NCBI GenBank assembly: GCA_014192545.1
Contig: BJHL01000001.1
Location: 889,116-953,115, forward strand
Direction: 5' to 3'
Length of the DNA stretch: 64,000 nt
Source of the DNA: Phycisphaerae bacterium
GTDB taxonomy: Bacteria > Planctomycetota > Phycisphaerae > Phycisphaerales > UBA1924
A model generated the notes under the pieces. It searched no databases. It had not been told where the DNA came from and was given only the letters and a program-made list of their open reading frames with translations. Below, in pieces: positions 35,107 to 44,641 of this stretch. How positions within the stretch are numbered: position 1 is the first letter of the stretch; every line of letters begins with the position of its first letter. The position numbers were made by a program, and so were the translations under genes.

Positions 35107-37695
35107 TTATCGCACATCGGCTGGGGTTGGCGCGAAGGTGCGAGTGTGAAGAGTGCCATCGCGACGGATTTCGAGTGAAATTGCGCCGTCGCGGGCGGTG
35201 ACGAGCCAAGTTCGGTTTGCGCGGGCTACGTCCCAGCGAGGATCGTCAAGCCGTTTGGGACCTGTGGATTGCAGCACGATGCGCGGTGAGAGCTGCGTGA
35301 TCATGGCTTCGCTTTGAGGGTTGTACGAGCCGTGGTGGGGGAGTTCAGCCGCGTCGAGTGGTGGGAGCGACGTTGATGTCGTCAATGCTTCGATGGCGGC
35401 GGGGCCGATGTCGCCATTGAGGAGAATGCGAGCGGGTGTCGGCTGGCTTGTGGGCGTCTCGACAAGCATGGTGATGGAGTGATCGTTGTCGTTGGTGAAT
35501 GTTGCAGTGGGCGAGGGAGACAGGATCGTGCCGCGTGCTGTGCCGATGGTGAGTTGATCGCCTACGGCGAGCGTGCGAACAAGAACACCTCGGCGAGCGA
35601 GTTCGCGAAGTGTGATGTCAGCAGCGCCAGCGGGTTCTTGTGAGGCTTGATCGATGAAGCGGGCGGGCACGAGCACTTGTTGCACGCCGAGCGGCTCGAT
35701 GATGTCAAACAAGCCGGCGAAGTGGTCGATATCGGGATGCGTGATGATGACGCGAGGGACGCGAGACACACCTTGTGCGCGAGCGGCTGCGACGATGCCG
35801 GGAAGAACGCCAGCACGGGGAGCGGTTTTGCAATCCCACAAGATCGCGTCATTCTCGCTGGAAAGTAGCATGCAAGTGCCATCGCCCACACTGAGCGTGT
35901 CAATGCGCAGAGCGACATTGCGATGGGTGCGAGTGGGAAGTGAGCATGCGATGAAGTATGTTGTGGCGATGGCGGTGAGGGTCAGGAGTAATGTGCGTTT
36001 GCGCGATGCGTACCCCAGCCGGGCGCATGCTATAAGCGCAGTGGTCGCGGCGAATGTCCACAGCAGTCCAGGGTCGGCAACGCGCAGCGAACTCATGGGA
36101 ACTGATTCAATCACGCGGGCGGCCCATGCACTGGCGGCGGTGGAGGATGTCAACGTCCACGCGGCTGGTGCTGCAAGCCAGGGTGAAACAGCGGCCAGCG
36201 CGAGGCTGATGTATCCGGCCCAGAGCGCAACGACGATGATGGGCGAGACGATGAGCGTGGCAAGCACGCCTAGCGGGCTGATGAGGCCTGTGGTGTGAAT
36301 GAGTAGCGGGAGCGATACGAGCCAGCACATGACGCCGATTGCTGTTGCGGCTTTTGTGCCTTCGATGATGCGTGAAAGCAGCGTCGGGCGTGTTTCGATA
36401 AGGCCTTGGATTGGTTTGCCGAAGAGTCTCCATTGCATCGCGTCGCTGGACCAAAGCAACATGGCGGTGAGTCCGACGCTGAGTTGGAAGCCGAGATTCG
36501 TCGCATCAAGCGGTCGCCACGCGAGCAGGGCGAGAGTGATGAGCGCAAGCACACACACGCGGTCGTAGCGACGACCGGTTGCTTCGGTTGCGAGCAGTGC
36601 AAGCACCATGAGAGCGGAACGAACGATGGGTGCTTCAAGCGGTACGAGAGATGTGTAGAGCAGAACGGCGAGGGCGACGAGGGCGGGCTCGATCCAGCCG
36701 CGATCGCCAGTGAGGCGCAGGACGTACAGAGCGACCATCGCCATGACGGTGAGGTGAAAACCTGAGATCGAGAGGACGTGCGAGAGTCCGAGTTTTGTGA
36801 ATGTCTGCGAGATATCGCTGACGGCGGGGTCATCGCTGTTGCCCAGAAGCAGCGTGCGTGCGAGTGCGCGGCGTTCGGGGCTTGTGCTGCGAGTGGCCGC
36901 GTCGAACGCTTCGCGGGCGCGCAGGCGGAGCAGTTCGCGAAGTTGCGTGAGCTTCGACCAGCCGCGTGCAACTTCGATGCGTTGCACGAGCGTTGGCGAA
37001 CTGCTTTCGAGGATGCCTGCGTAGTTGTCTTGGATTGCTTTGCGAAGTCGCGGCGGTTCGCCCGGATTCACGCGATCTCGCGGTGGGGAGTAGATGCCCA
37101 GTGCGTGCACGGTTTCGCCTGGTTGTGCGGTGGGTGCTTCGCTGCCGCGAGTGATGATGAGCACGCGTCCGCTTGCGGGCATCCAGGTATCACTGATTTG
37201 CATGCGTGAAACGCTCAGCCATGTGTGATAGCTGGGTGATTGCATGATGAACGGCGCGAGAGGTCCTTGCGGCGCGTCTGCGATGCGTGGCGGAGAAGTG
37301 ACGATGCCTTCGAGGGCGACGACGGTGCCGGCACGCTGCGCGTTTGCACCCGTGTGCTGCGCCATGATGCGCGGCAGGTAATCGTCACGCGTTTCGAGGG
37401 TGCGGAGTGTGGTGATGCCTGCAAAGAGCGAGAGAACGCTGAGCGCTAGCAGCGTGCGGCGTGCAATCGCAGGGCCGGTTCGAATAGTGAGAGCCGTGGT
37501 TGCGAGTAATGCTGAAGCCGCGAGCCACCACCAGGAGCGCATAACGACGGCTTTGTCGGCCAATATGCCAATCAGCACTATGCCGGCGATGGCGCATGCC
37601 ACGGCTGTCCACATGCGTGCTCTTGCACGAGCAACCTCGCCGCGTGTTGCGTCACGCACGTCGTCGGGTGGTGATTGGTGGTCGGCAAGTCCCAC
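35107..37695 (-). CDS. comEC: ComEC/Rec2-family DNA internalisation protein
   Basis: 862 residues, the full domain set. N-terminal helices and a DUF4131 region (about 1-230), the ComEC competence domain with HVLSISGFHLTVMAMVALYV and multiple transmembrane helices (about 280-570), and a C-terminal metallo-beta-lactamase domain. There ITHPDIDHFAGL replaces the classical H-x-H-x-D-H, losing the first two His, while AELPHHGSYNPQ is kept. In competent bacteria ComEC forms the channel that carries single-stranded DNA across the inner membrane. The altered metal site is seen in several ComEC proteins. First gene of the comEC-kinase-ATPase operon. Confidence 0.92.
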   Translation of the reverse strand: MGLADHQSPPDDVRDATRGEVARARARMWTAVACAIAGIVLIGILADKAVVMRSWWWLAASALLATTALTIRTGPAIARRTLLALSVLSLFAGITTLRTLETRDDYLPRIMAQHTGANAQRAGTVVALEGIVTSPPRIADAPQGPLAPFIMQSPSYHTWLSVSRMQISDTWMPASGRVLIITRGSEAPTAQPGETVHALGIYSPPRDRVNPGEPPRLRKAIQDNYAGILESSSPTLVQRIEVARGWSKLTQLRELLRLRAREAFDAATRSTSPERRALARTLLLGNSDDPAVSDISQTFTKLGLSHVLSISGFHLTVMAMVALYVLRLTGDRGWIEPALVALAVLLYTSLVPLEAPIVRSALMVLALLATEATGRRYDRVCVLALITLALLAWRPLDATNLGFQLSVGLTAMLLWSSDAMQWRLFGKPIQGLIETRPTLLSRIIEGTKAATAIGVMCWLVSLPLLIHTTGLISPLGVLATLIVSPIIVVALWAGYISLALAAVSPWLAAPAAWTLTSSTAASAWAARVIESVPMSSLRVADPGLLWTFAATTALIACARLGYASRKRTLLLTLTAIATTYFIACSLPTRTHRNVALRIDTLSVGDGTCMLLSSENDAILWDCKTAPRAGVLPGIVAAARAQGVSRVPRVIITHPDIDHFAGLFDIIEPLGVQQVLVPARFIDQASQEPAGAADITLRELARRGVLVRTLAVGDQLTIGTARGTILSPSPTATFTNDNDHSITMLVETPTSQPTPARILLNGDIGPAAIEALTTSTSLPPLDAAELPHHGSYNPQSEAMITQLSPRIVLQSTGPKRLDDPRWDVARANRTWLVTARDGAISLEIRRDGTLHTRTFAPTPADVR

Positions 37696-37726
37696 GGCGA
37701 AGCGTACATCATGCGGTTGACAAGTG

Positions 37727-37756
37727 CGAGAAAAAACCGCAGCACGGGCTGCGGTT
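37727..37756 (-). terminator. Rho-independent terminator after the pseudopilin gene
   Basis: On the minus strand AACCGCAG, loop CCCGTG, CTGCGGTT, followed by TTTT. It sits 29 bases beyond the pseudopilin stop codon and just before the comEC start. Confidence 0.9.
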
Positions 37757-37784
37757 GTGATGAGGCGAAAGTTGTGTCGAAGCG

Positions 37785-38864
37785 TTACGTGCCCGCGGCT
37801 TGCACGAGATCGTCAAAGCGTGAGATGATGTCGACGCTGGTGGGCCGATTTTGCGTGTCGCGAAGGGGTTGGTTGCCCAGATCGCGGAAGTTGAGGCCGT
37901 AGAAGAGCTCAGGGTTGGTGGTGCCGCGGACTGCCGCGCCCTTGTCTTCTTCGCTGAGGTAGATGCCGTCTTTGCCTGCGCTTTGAAGCACGACGCCTGC
38001 GCGGGAGGCCGAGGGCAGAAGTTCGTTGAGGGGGGCTCCAGAGTCGCTGGCGTTCTGAGCGGAGGCGGGGTTGCCGAGGAAGCCGGTCATGTTTGCAGAG
38101 ATGATCGGAGCCGTCCGCACGGTGCTGAGCAAGCTGCGAGCTTGGTCTGTGCGCTTGATACCAATGAACTTACCTGGGGTAAGGTACGCCGCGTTATTCG
38201 CACGATAGAACCGCGCGGCATCAACACCGGTATTGCCGCTGTTGGCGCGAGCGAATGCAAGAGCTGTGTCAATCTTCCGCGGGCCACCGGTATCTTCTGA
38301 CCATGCCAAGATGGGTGAGCCAAATGCATCGACCAGTTCAGGCAGGCGGGCATGATCGGCGATGGAACTTTCACGCTCGCCGCCTTCGACGCCGTCTTGC
38401 TTTCGCCAATTCTTAGCGGTTGGCGTGAAGTACTGCTTACCCGCGGCGTTGGAGGCGCCGACGAGATCTGGATTGACGTAGACCGTGGCTTGCGTGGTTG
38501 GGCCCATCTCGTAGAAGCTTGCTGCCGTTGTCGTTTGCCAACCGCCTGCGAGATCGAGCATGATGTTCTGCATGCCGCTGAAGCCGCGAGTTTCGTTCTG
38601 CTGGTTGCCCATATCCCGCGCCGAGAAATAACCCGCCGTCGTTTTCCTGTCCAGTTCAAACGCTTGCAGCGCGCTCGAAAGTCCCTGCATCAGCCCGCGC
38701 GTTTCCGAAACTTTCGCGCTCGCCCGCACGCTTGCCAAGGCGGGCACGGTGATCGCCACCAGCACTGCGATGATGAAAATCACCACGAGCAGCTCGATGA
38801 GCGTGAAGCCGCGATGAGCGGCGGTGGATGGACAGTTGATTTTCGAAGCGTTCACGCGTTGCAT
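37785..38864 (-). CDS. Type II secretion/type IV pilus-like pseudopilin
   Basis: 359 residues. Prepilin leader and cleavage site are clear: HRGFTLIELLVVIFIIAVLV, with the peptidase cutting before Phe and the Glu at +5 that guides assembly. The start has AGGAG seven bases upstream. The remainder is a globular domain with an early segment (ALQAFELDRKTTAGYFSARD) typical of GspG/H-like planctomycete proteins. It is much longer than a major pseudopilin (about 140). No other secretion gene lies nearby. The strand composition of the + strand changes inside this gene near 38.6 kb. Confidence 0.9.
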   Translation of the reverse strand: MQRVNASKINCPSTAAHRGFTLIELLVVIFIIAVLVAITVPALASVRASAKVSETRGLMQGLSSALQAFELDRKTTAGYFSARDMGNQQNETRGFSGMQNIMLDLAGGWQTTTAASFYEMGPTTQATVYVNPDLVGASNAAGKQYFTPTAKNWRKQDGVEGGERESSIADHARLPELVDAFGSPILAWSEDTGGPRKIDTALAFARANSGNTGVDAARFYRANNAAYLTPGKFIGIKRTDQARSLLSTVRTAPIISANMTGFLGNPASAQNASDSGAPLNELLPSASRAGVVLQSAGKDGIYLSEEDKGAAVRGTTNPELFYGLNFRDLGNQPLRDTQNRPTSVDIISRFDDLVQAAGT

Positions 38865-39098
38865 GCAGACTCCTGGCCTGGGCCTTTGCCCGATGGAACC
38901 GACCGAAGCGGCCGTCCTTCTTTTGTTCGTCCCTTGCTATTCGTCTATGCCGACCGATATGTTGCCGACAAAGACATCCTGCTTACCACGCGCGTCGACG
39001 AGGGGTTGCAGGCGAGCAATCCTATTCCGCTCGCGGGCGCATTCTGCCAAACTTTGACCTGACAAGATTCGTACAGATCGGCAGAGGTAGACTTATCC

Positions 39099-40271
39099 AT
39101 GGCCGATTCGTCTTCACAATTTTCAGACAACTTGGCCCAGCAGGCGGCAAGTGCTCTGCTCAGCGGGGAGTTGGTGGTATTGCCTACTGAAACGCTGTAC
39201 GGCGTCTTCGCGTCGGCGACCAGTCCGGTGGGCTTGGCGAAGCTGCGTGCGTTGCGCACGGCGGCGGGCGGATCGGCGGATGCGACGTTTACGTGGCACG
39301 CGGCTGGTATCGAATCGGCACAGATTTATTGTCAGGATCACGAAGTACACGAGCACGTTGCGGCGAAGCTGCTGCCGGGACCGGTTCGATTGCTCATCGA
39401 AGTTTCGGCGGAGAAGTTCGAGAAGCAAACCACGGCGATTGGTTTGAGTGATTTGCCCGCCCATGTTTTTGATGGTTCGCTCGAGGGCGACGGCAAGACG
39501 CGCGTGGTTTCGATTCGTGTTCCCAGCGATCCGATGTTTCACGAAGTTGCAGCCCGCTGCAAGGTGCTCGTTGGCGAGCGCGTCGGGCTGATTGGGCTTG
39601 GCGATGGCAAGTCGTTGCCCGCCGATGCTGAAGCAATTGCTCGCAAAGCTGGCGTGAAGCTGGTGGTGAACACGGGCCCCACGCAGTACGGCTCGCCCAG
39701 CAGCACAGTGCGGCTGACGCGCACGGGTTGGTACAAGATAGAAAGCACCGGTGCGTGGAGCGAGCGCACGCTGCGCGCCAAGTTTGAGACGCAGATTCTG
39801 TTTGTTTGCACGGGCAACACGTGCCGCAGCCCGATGGCGGAAGCAATCGCGCGGCATTACCTCGCGAAGCCCGGCGCGACCAAGCGGCCCACGCGCGTTG
39901 CGAGCGCAGGCGTTGCCACCAGTGACGGCATGGCGATGACGCCCGAAGCTGTTGAAGCTCTTGAGATGTCGCGCATTGATGCAGGCCGGCACCGCTCGCG
40001 CATGCTCACGCGTGAGATGGTGGAAGATGCAACGGTCATTTACGCCATGACGCGCTCGCACGCGCACCAAGCAATCTCGCTCGTGCCCGCAGCGAAAGAC
40101 AAAATCCAGTTGCTTGATCCGTCGGGCCGCGACATTACCGATCCCATTGGCGGTCCGCTCGCGACGTATGTGCAAACCGCCGAAGCAATCGCCGGGTTCA
40201 TCCGCACGCGGTTGACTGCCGACGGCACGCTAACTTTGCCGAGGAAAAAGGGCATTTTGGAGCCGGGATGA
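39099..40271 (+). CDS. Fusion of YrdC/Sua5-like domain and low-molecular-weight protein phosphatase
   Basis: 390 residues. Residues about 10-215 match the YrdC/Sua5 fold that makes threonylcarbamoyl-AMP for tRNA t6A (GELVVLPTETLYGVFASATS, KLLPGPVRLLIEV, SIRVPSDPMFHEVAAR). The usual K-x-R motif of the active site is not clearly visible. Residues about 232-390 are a low-molecular-weight phosphatase: P-loop FVCTGNTCRSPMAEA with the Cys-Arg catalytic pair, AGVATSDGMAMTPEA and the general-acid loop DPIGGP (usually D-P-F/Y). The arrangement (YrdC then LMW-PTP) exists in other bacteria; why is unknown. Confidence 0.9.
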   Translation: MADSSSQFSDNLAQQAASALLSGELVVLPTETLYGVFASATSPVGLAKLRALRTAAGGSADATFTWHAAGIESAQIYCQDHEVHEHVAAKLLPGPVRLLIEVSAEKFEKQTTAIGLSDLPAHVFDGSLEGDGKTRVVSIRVPSDPMFHEVAARCKVLVGERVGLIGLGDGKSLPADAEAIARKAGVKLVVNTGPTQYGSPSSTVRLTRTGWYKIESTGAWSERTLRAKFETQILFVCTGNTCRSPMAEAIARHYLAKPGATKRPTRVASAGVATSDGMAMTPEAVEALEMSRIDAGRHRSRMLTREMVEDATVIYAMTRSHAHQAISLVPAAKDKIQLLDPSGRDITDPIGGPLATYVQTAEAIAGFIRTRLTADGTLTLPRKKGILEPG

Positions 40272-40325
40272 TTCTGATGGCGAGCCGGTGCGGATGTCAG
40301 ATGAAGACGTCAATCGTCGCCGTGA

Positions 40326-41960
40326 TTATGAACGATCAGCTTGCAATCGCATAAGCACACGCACGCTCGCAACCGTGTCGGCTTGATCCGCAGTTTTGTC
40401 ATCGCGGATGCGATTGATGCGCGGGAACCGCAGCGCGACACCGCTTTTGTGCCGCGATGAATCCTGCAAGCCTTCAAATGCGAGTTCAAAGACCATCGTC
40501 GGTCGCACGCCTCGCACCGGTCCGTGGCGACTGGTGGTATTGCTGCGAATGAACGCATCCACGCGATCAATCTCCGCGTCGGTGAGTCCCGAGTATGCCT
40601 TCGCGATGGTGACAAGTTCGCCAGTGCCTGGCTTGTCGCCTGTCCAAACCGCAAAGGTGTAATCGGTGTACACAGAAGCGCGCCGGCCGCTGCCGGGTTG
40701 GGCTGCGATGAGCACTGCGTCGATGGTGAAGGGGTCGATCTTCCACTTCCACCAATCGCCGCGTTGGCGTCCGGTGCCGTACTGGCTGTCCAGGCGTTTG
40801 AGCATGATGCCTTCGACGCCGCGTGCGCGCGATGATTCGCGCAGCGTTGAGAGTTGTTGCCAGGACTCAAACGCGATGACTGGTGAAAGCACGATCGTTG
40901 CCGCGGCGTTGAGATTGCTGATGATGCGTGCGAGTTCATCGCGCCGAGTTTGCAGCGAACGCGAACGCATATCAACGCCCGCAAGTTCAAGGATGTCGTA
41001 CGCCACAAATCGCACCGGCGTGTCTACGAACAGAAGCTCGTTGTGCTTGGGTTGGCTGGTTTTGCCTATGCGCAACTGCAAGTCGCCAAACGGAAGCGGC
41101 CTGTCGTTGCCGGGCTCCCACGCGAGAATCTCGCCATCAAGCACGCACCCATCGGGCAGTGCATCGAGCACATTTGTCAGATCCGTAAAGCGATCGCTGA
41201 GCATGTCTTCACCACGCGACCAGATGGTTGTTCGACCATAACGGCGAATGACCTGCGCGCGAATGCCGTCCCACTTCCACTCGGCTTGCCATACTGAGAC
41301 ATCGCCGAGCGACTCAATCGCGTGCTCAAGCGGCGACGCCAAGTAAAACGGATAAGGCTTGGCGCCGCGCTGGTCGGCATGCTGCGGCGCGAACAACTGT
41401 GCGTACGCCGCAGGTGTTGGTTCCCACGTGCCCATGACGCGATGGGCCATCTCGGCCTGATCGATCTTTGCCACTTGCGCCAACGCGCGCACTGCAAGCG
41501 TGCGAGAAACACCCACGCGAAACGAGCCGCTGATGAGTTTGTGAAACACGAAACGTTGCTCGCTGGGCAATCGTTTCCATGCAGTGCGAAGCACCTCGCG
41601 CTTGCGTTCGCTGCTCATCGTGCGCATGGGCGCGATGATTGTTTCCATCGCCTCCGCTAGCCCGATGGGCTCTCCTGCGGCGTCATCAGGCAGCAACAGC
41701 GAGATGGTTTCGCTCAAGTCACCGACGGCTTCGTAGCTTTCGTCAATCAGCCACGCCGGCAAGTTCGTTGCTTCGTGCAGCGCGAGTCGTAAATCGGTGT
41801 GACTGATCGCTCGCTTGATGCGGCCACCCGTCAGAATCCACGCAGCCCAAGCTGCGTCTGGCTGCGGCGCGGACGAGAAGTACGCGACCAGCGCGTGCAC
41901 CTTGTCGTTGGTGCTCGTCGATGCGTCGAGCGATTCGTACATGTGCGTGAAGCGTTGCAT
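40326..41960 (-). CDS. ATP-dependent DNA ligase
   Basis: 544 residues from the ATG at 41960; the frame extends into the preceding gene but without reason. Adenylation motif I is EWKWDGIRAQVI (Lys at about 228), followed by RGEDMLSDRF, DGEILAWEPG, GVEGIMLKRLDSQYGTGRQR and WWKWKIDP (motifs III-V). An N-terminal ~200-residue helical domain and C-terminal OB fold complete it. It belongs to the bacterial family found with a metallo-beta-lactamase exonuclease, which is encoded immediately upstream, 52 bases away. The pair is thought to act in DNA repair. Confidence 0.92.
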   Translation of the reverse strand: MQRFTHMYESLDASTSTNDKVHALVAYFSSAPQPDAAWAAWILTGGRIKRAISHTDLRLALHEATNLPAWLIDESYEAVGDLSETISLLLPDDAAGEPIGLAEAMETIIAPMRTMSSERKREVLRTAWKRLPSEQRFVFHKLISGSFRVGVSRTLAVRALAQVAKIDQAEMAHRVMGTWEPTPAAYAQLFAPQHADQRGAKPYPFYLASPLEHAIESLGDVSVWQAEWKWDGIRAQVIRRYGRTTIWSRGEDMLSDRFTDLTNVLDALPDGCVLDGEILAWEPGNDRPLPFGDLQLRIGKTSQPKHNELLFVDTPVRFVAYDILELAGVDMRSRSLQTRRDELARIISNLNAAATIVLSPVIAFESWQQLSTLRESSRARGVEGIMLKRLDSQYGTGRQRGDWWKWKIDPFTIDAVLIAAQPGSGRRASVYTDYTFAVWTGDKPGTGELVTIAKAYSGLTDAEIDRVDAFIRSNTTSRHGPVRGVRPTMVFELAFEGLQDSSRHKSGVALRFPRINRIRDDKTADQADTVASVRVLMRLQADRS

Positions 41961-42012
41961 AGCAGCGGAACGACACAGCCGAGCAGCGATGCAGCAAGCA
42001 CCGGTGCGCCAG

Positions 42013-43098
42013 TTAGTCGTCTTCACCTCCGTCTGCTGCGTGAGAACTCGAAGGCTCTGTGTTGAGTTGTCCTTCGCCGCTCTGGTCGTTGCCATCAGAG
42101 CCGCTTTCGCCTTCGAAGCGCGTTGCCAACGTCCATGTCTCCAGGCCCTGTTCCGTGAGCCATCGGGCGAGCACGCTTGTGTAACCGTGCGTCACACCCA
42201 CGCGCGAAGCGCCGGTTGCCTTGATTGTTTCGAGCAGTCCAGGCCAGTCCGCATGGTCGCTGAGCACAAAGCCGCGATCAACGCCGCGCCTGCGTCGCGG
42301 GCCTCGCACACGCATCCATCCGCTCGCGAAGGCTTCGCTTCGCTGGCCGAACTTGCGAGCCCACGCACTGTTGTCGGCTCCGGGCGGCGCGATGACAATG
42401 CCGCGGCCCATTGCGGCTTTCACGTTCATCTTGTCTGCGCGCTCGCAAGCAGGTAGCTTTACACCAGCCGCTGCATAGATCGGCAGGAACTTCTCGACCG
42501 CGCCGTGGACGAAGACGGGACCGATGCTCGCATCAAGCAGTGAAAGCACGCTCTGTGCTTTGCCCAGCGCGTACGCATACACGATGGACGTCACGCCCTC
42601 ACTCGCATTGCTCGCCCACCACGCGTTTATCTGCTGCCCAATCACATGCCGCGGCTGCCAGCGATAAATTGGCAAGCCGAACGTGCTTTCGGTGATGAAC
42701 GTATGACAACGAATCGGCTGCATCAATTCGCCCGTGCAATCGCGTTCGGTTTTGTAATCGCCACTGACGACCCACACTTCGCCCTTGTGCTCGATGCGCA
42801 CCATGGCCGAGCCCAGCACATGCCCCGCAGGATGCAGGCTCACGCGCACATCGCCCACGCTGAATTCATCGCCGAAGGCGGCACCGCTCGCGCGCACCTT
42901 GCCCAAGCGTGCAAGCACAACATCTACGCCGCTGGTTGCGCAGAGATATTCGTCAGCGCCGTACCTCGCATGATCGCTGTGCGCATGAGTGATGATGGCT
43001 TTGTCACCAGCGCCAGGCCGCCACGGGTCGATGTAGAAATCGCCAAGCGGGCAATACAGACCCTTCTCAGTATTGACGAGCAACTCCGCCACACGCAA
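42013..43098 (-). CDS. Ligase-associated DNA exonuclease (metallo-beta-lactamase fold)
   Basis: 361 residues. The metal motif HAHSDHARYGA is near residue 38, then HPAGHVLGSAMVRIE, WVVSGDYKTERDCTGELMQP, FITESTFGLPIYRW and FVLSDHADWPGLL: the beta-CASP arrangement of SNM1/mRNA-processing-like nucleases. A short C-terminal tail rich in Glu/Ser/Gly ends the protein. Family members occur with the ATP-dependent ligase, a large Lhr-like helicase and a PdeM phosphoesterase. Only exonuclease and ligase are here. Confidence 0.92.
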   Translation of the reverse strand: MRVAELLVNTEKGLYCPLGDFYIDPWRPGAGDKAIITHAHSDHARYGADEYLCATSGVDVVLARLGKVRASGAAFGDEFSVGDVRVSLHPAGHVLGSAMVRIEHKGEVWVVSGDYKTERDCTGELMQPIRCHTFITESTFGLPIYRWQPRHVIGQQINAWWASNASEGVTSIVYAYALGKAQSVLSLLDASIGPVFVHGAVEKFLPIYAAAGVKLPACERADKMNVKAAMGRGIVIAPPGADNSAWARKFGQRSEAFASGWMRVRGPRRRRGVDRGFVLSDHADWPGLLETIKATGASRVGVTHGYTSVLARWLTEQGLETWTLATRFEGESGSDGNDQSGEGQLNTEPSSSHAADGGEDD

Positions 43099-43130
43099 GT
43101 GTTCGCTTGCAATCGCGCGACCGATGTGAA

Positions 43131-44480
43131 TTACTTCTCACCATCCATCACTCGGCGTATGCCCAGTGCACCAATCGCAAAGCCCACGATTGCAAACCCA
43201 ATCAGCACCGCAAACGGCAACATGAGTTCTTGCATGCTCATGCCGCGCCAAATCGTGCCTTCAAAGGCCAGCACGCCCCACTTGAACGGGCTCACGTTGC
43301 TCAGCGTTTGCATCCAACTGGGCATAAAGAACAGCGGAATCGTGCCGCCGCCGATCATCGCGAGTACCAGTGCGATGCCTCTTGCGATTCCCGCCGCTCC
43401 TTCGCGGCTGGCAATTAACCCGGCCATCGCCATCATCACGCCTGCAAAGCCAACGGCATTCAGCGACACGGCAACCAGATACATGGGCCAGTTGCCAACT
43501 TGCACGCCCAGCAGCAGCATCGCGCCTGTCAACATCGCTTGCACCAGCACGCACGCAATCGCACAGCCCAGGCCCTTGCCTAGCAGCACTTGCACGCGCG
43601 TCATTGGGCTCAGCCGCAAGCGCCGCAGCGTGCCAGCCGAGCGTTCCTCAGCGATTGAAACTGTAAAGGCCAGCACGCAGCCCATGAGCCCCCATACGAC
43701 GCCTTGCGGCATGGAAACTTCCCAGCTACTTGTGGGCCGCTTCTTATCGTCGCCGCCAGCGGCGAGTTCCCTTGATGTGACTTTGATGGGCGACCAGTTG
43801 CCCAGCACATTACTCGCCGTGTCGTCGCTTGTAGCAGTGCCTTGGGTCGCTCCCGATGCCTGCAAACTCTCGACGCTTGAAAGCAGCGAACTAAACGCGA
43901 GTTTCTGCACGGGGTTGAGGTCAGATTGAGCAATTCGCGACTTCGCGTCAGTGACGAGCTTCTTGGTGCGCGTCGTGTCGCTCAGCGTGCTGCCGAGCAC
44001 GCGGAAGCCGTATTGATTCAACTTGCCTTCCAGCATCCCGGCTTCAGCTTTGCGCGATGGATCAACCACCGTCTCCAGTTGCAGCGAGCCGCCAGTGAAA
44101 ATCGTCTCCGCGGCTGCTTCGAAGCCTTTGGGAATCACCACGATCGCACTCGCAGTGCCCTTGCGCAGCAGCGTTTCCGCTTCGGTTCGCGTCAGCGCTG
44201 GCTCGGGAGCGATGACTTTGCCGTCGGTATCCTTCAAACTCGGCAAGATTTTCAGCACACTATCGCCGCGAAGGTCGCTCACGAACCCCTTGCTCGCTGG
44301 CCCGTTGTCTTCATTGACGAGCGCGATGCGCATGCCCCCGCCCGCGCCACCTGAATCGCGAAAGATCGCGCCAAACAGCAGCGCAAACAAAATCGGAAAA
44401 ACAAAAACCGAGAAAAATCCGCCCTTATCGCGAAAGAGCAGACGGAGGTCCTTGAAGGCGATGGCGAAGATGCTGTTCAT
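43131..44480 (-). CDS. ABC-2 type transporter permease
   Basis: 449 residues from the ATG at 44480. N-terminal cytoplasmic helix and first membrane segment (FSVFVFPILFALLFGAIF), a ~200-residue external region (residues about 45-245, with LRDSGGAGGG and LQLETVVDPSRKAEAG), and five C-terminal helices (WGLMGCVLAFTVSIAEERSA, GKGLGCAIACVLVQAMLTGA, GIALVLAMIGGGTIPLFFMP, LPFAVLIGFAIVGFAIGALG). ERSAGTLRRLRLSPM is the coupling helix of the family. The ATPase gene lies 161 bases upstream on the same strand. Possibly an efflux or lipid/drug exporter. Confidence 0.9.
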   Translation of the reverse strand: MNSIFAIAFKDLRLLFRDKGGFFSVFVFPILFALLFGAIFRDSGGAGGGMRIALVNEDNGPASKGFVSDLRGDSVLKILPSLKDTDGKVIAPEPALTRTEAETLLRKGTASAIVVIPKGFEAAAETIFTGGSLQLETVVDPSRKAEAGMLEGKLNQYGFRVLGSTLSDTTRTKKLVTDAKSRIAQSDLNPVQKLAFSSLLSSVESLQASGATQGTATSDDTASNVLGNWSPIKVTSRELAAGGDDKKRPTSSWEVSMPQGVVWGLMGCVLAFTVSIAEERSAGTLRRLRLSPMTRVQVLLGKGLGCAIACVLVQAMLTGAMLLLGVQVGNWPMYLVAVSLNAVGFAGVMMAMAGLIASREGAAGIARGIALVLAMIGGGTIPLFFMPSWMQTLSNVSPFKWGVLAFEGTIWRGMSMQELMLPFAVLIGFAIVGFAIGALGIRRVMDGEK

Positions 44481-44641
44481 GCGTACACGCTTAGCGTGCA
44501 TCGCTAGCTTACGCAATCGGCGTCGCTTCGCTTCATGTGCGTGGCGACGTGCTCAACAAACCGCCAATCGTGCGAGTCTCGATCTCGATCCGTTGCTTGC
44601 CGTTGCACAGGCGTTTTGCGCACACGCACAGGGATGCACAT

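Noticed and set aside
42646..43929. 427-codon + strand frame over the exonuclease and permease genes
   Set aside because: Crosses two well-supported minus-strand genes and has no domain.
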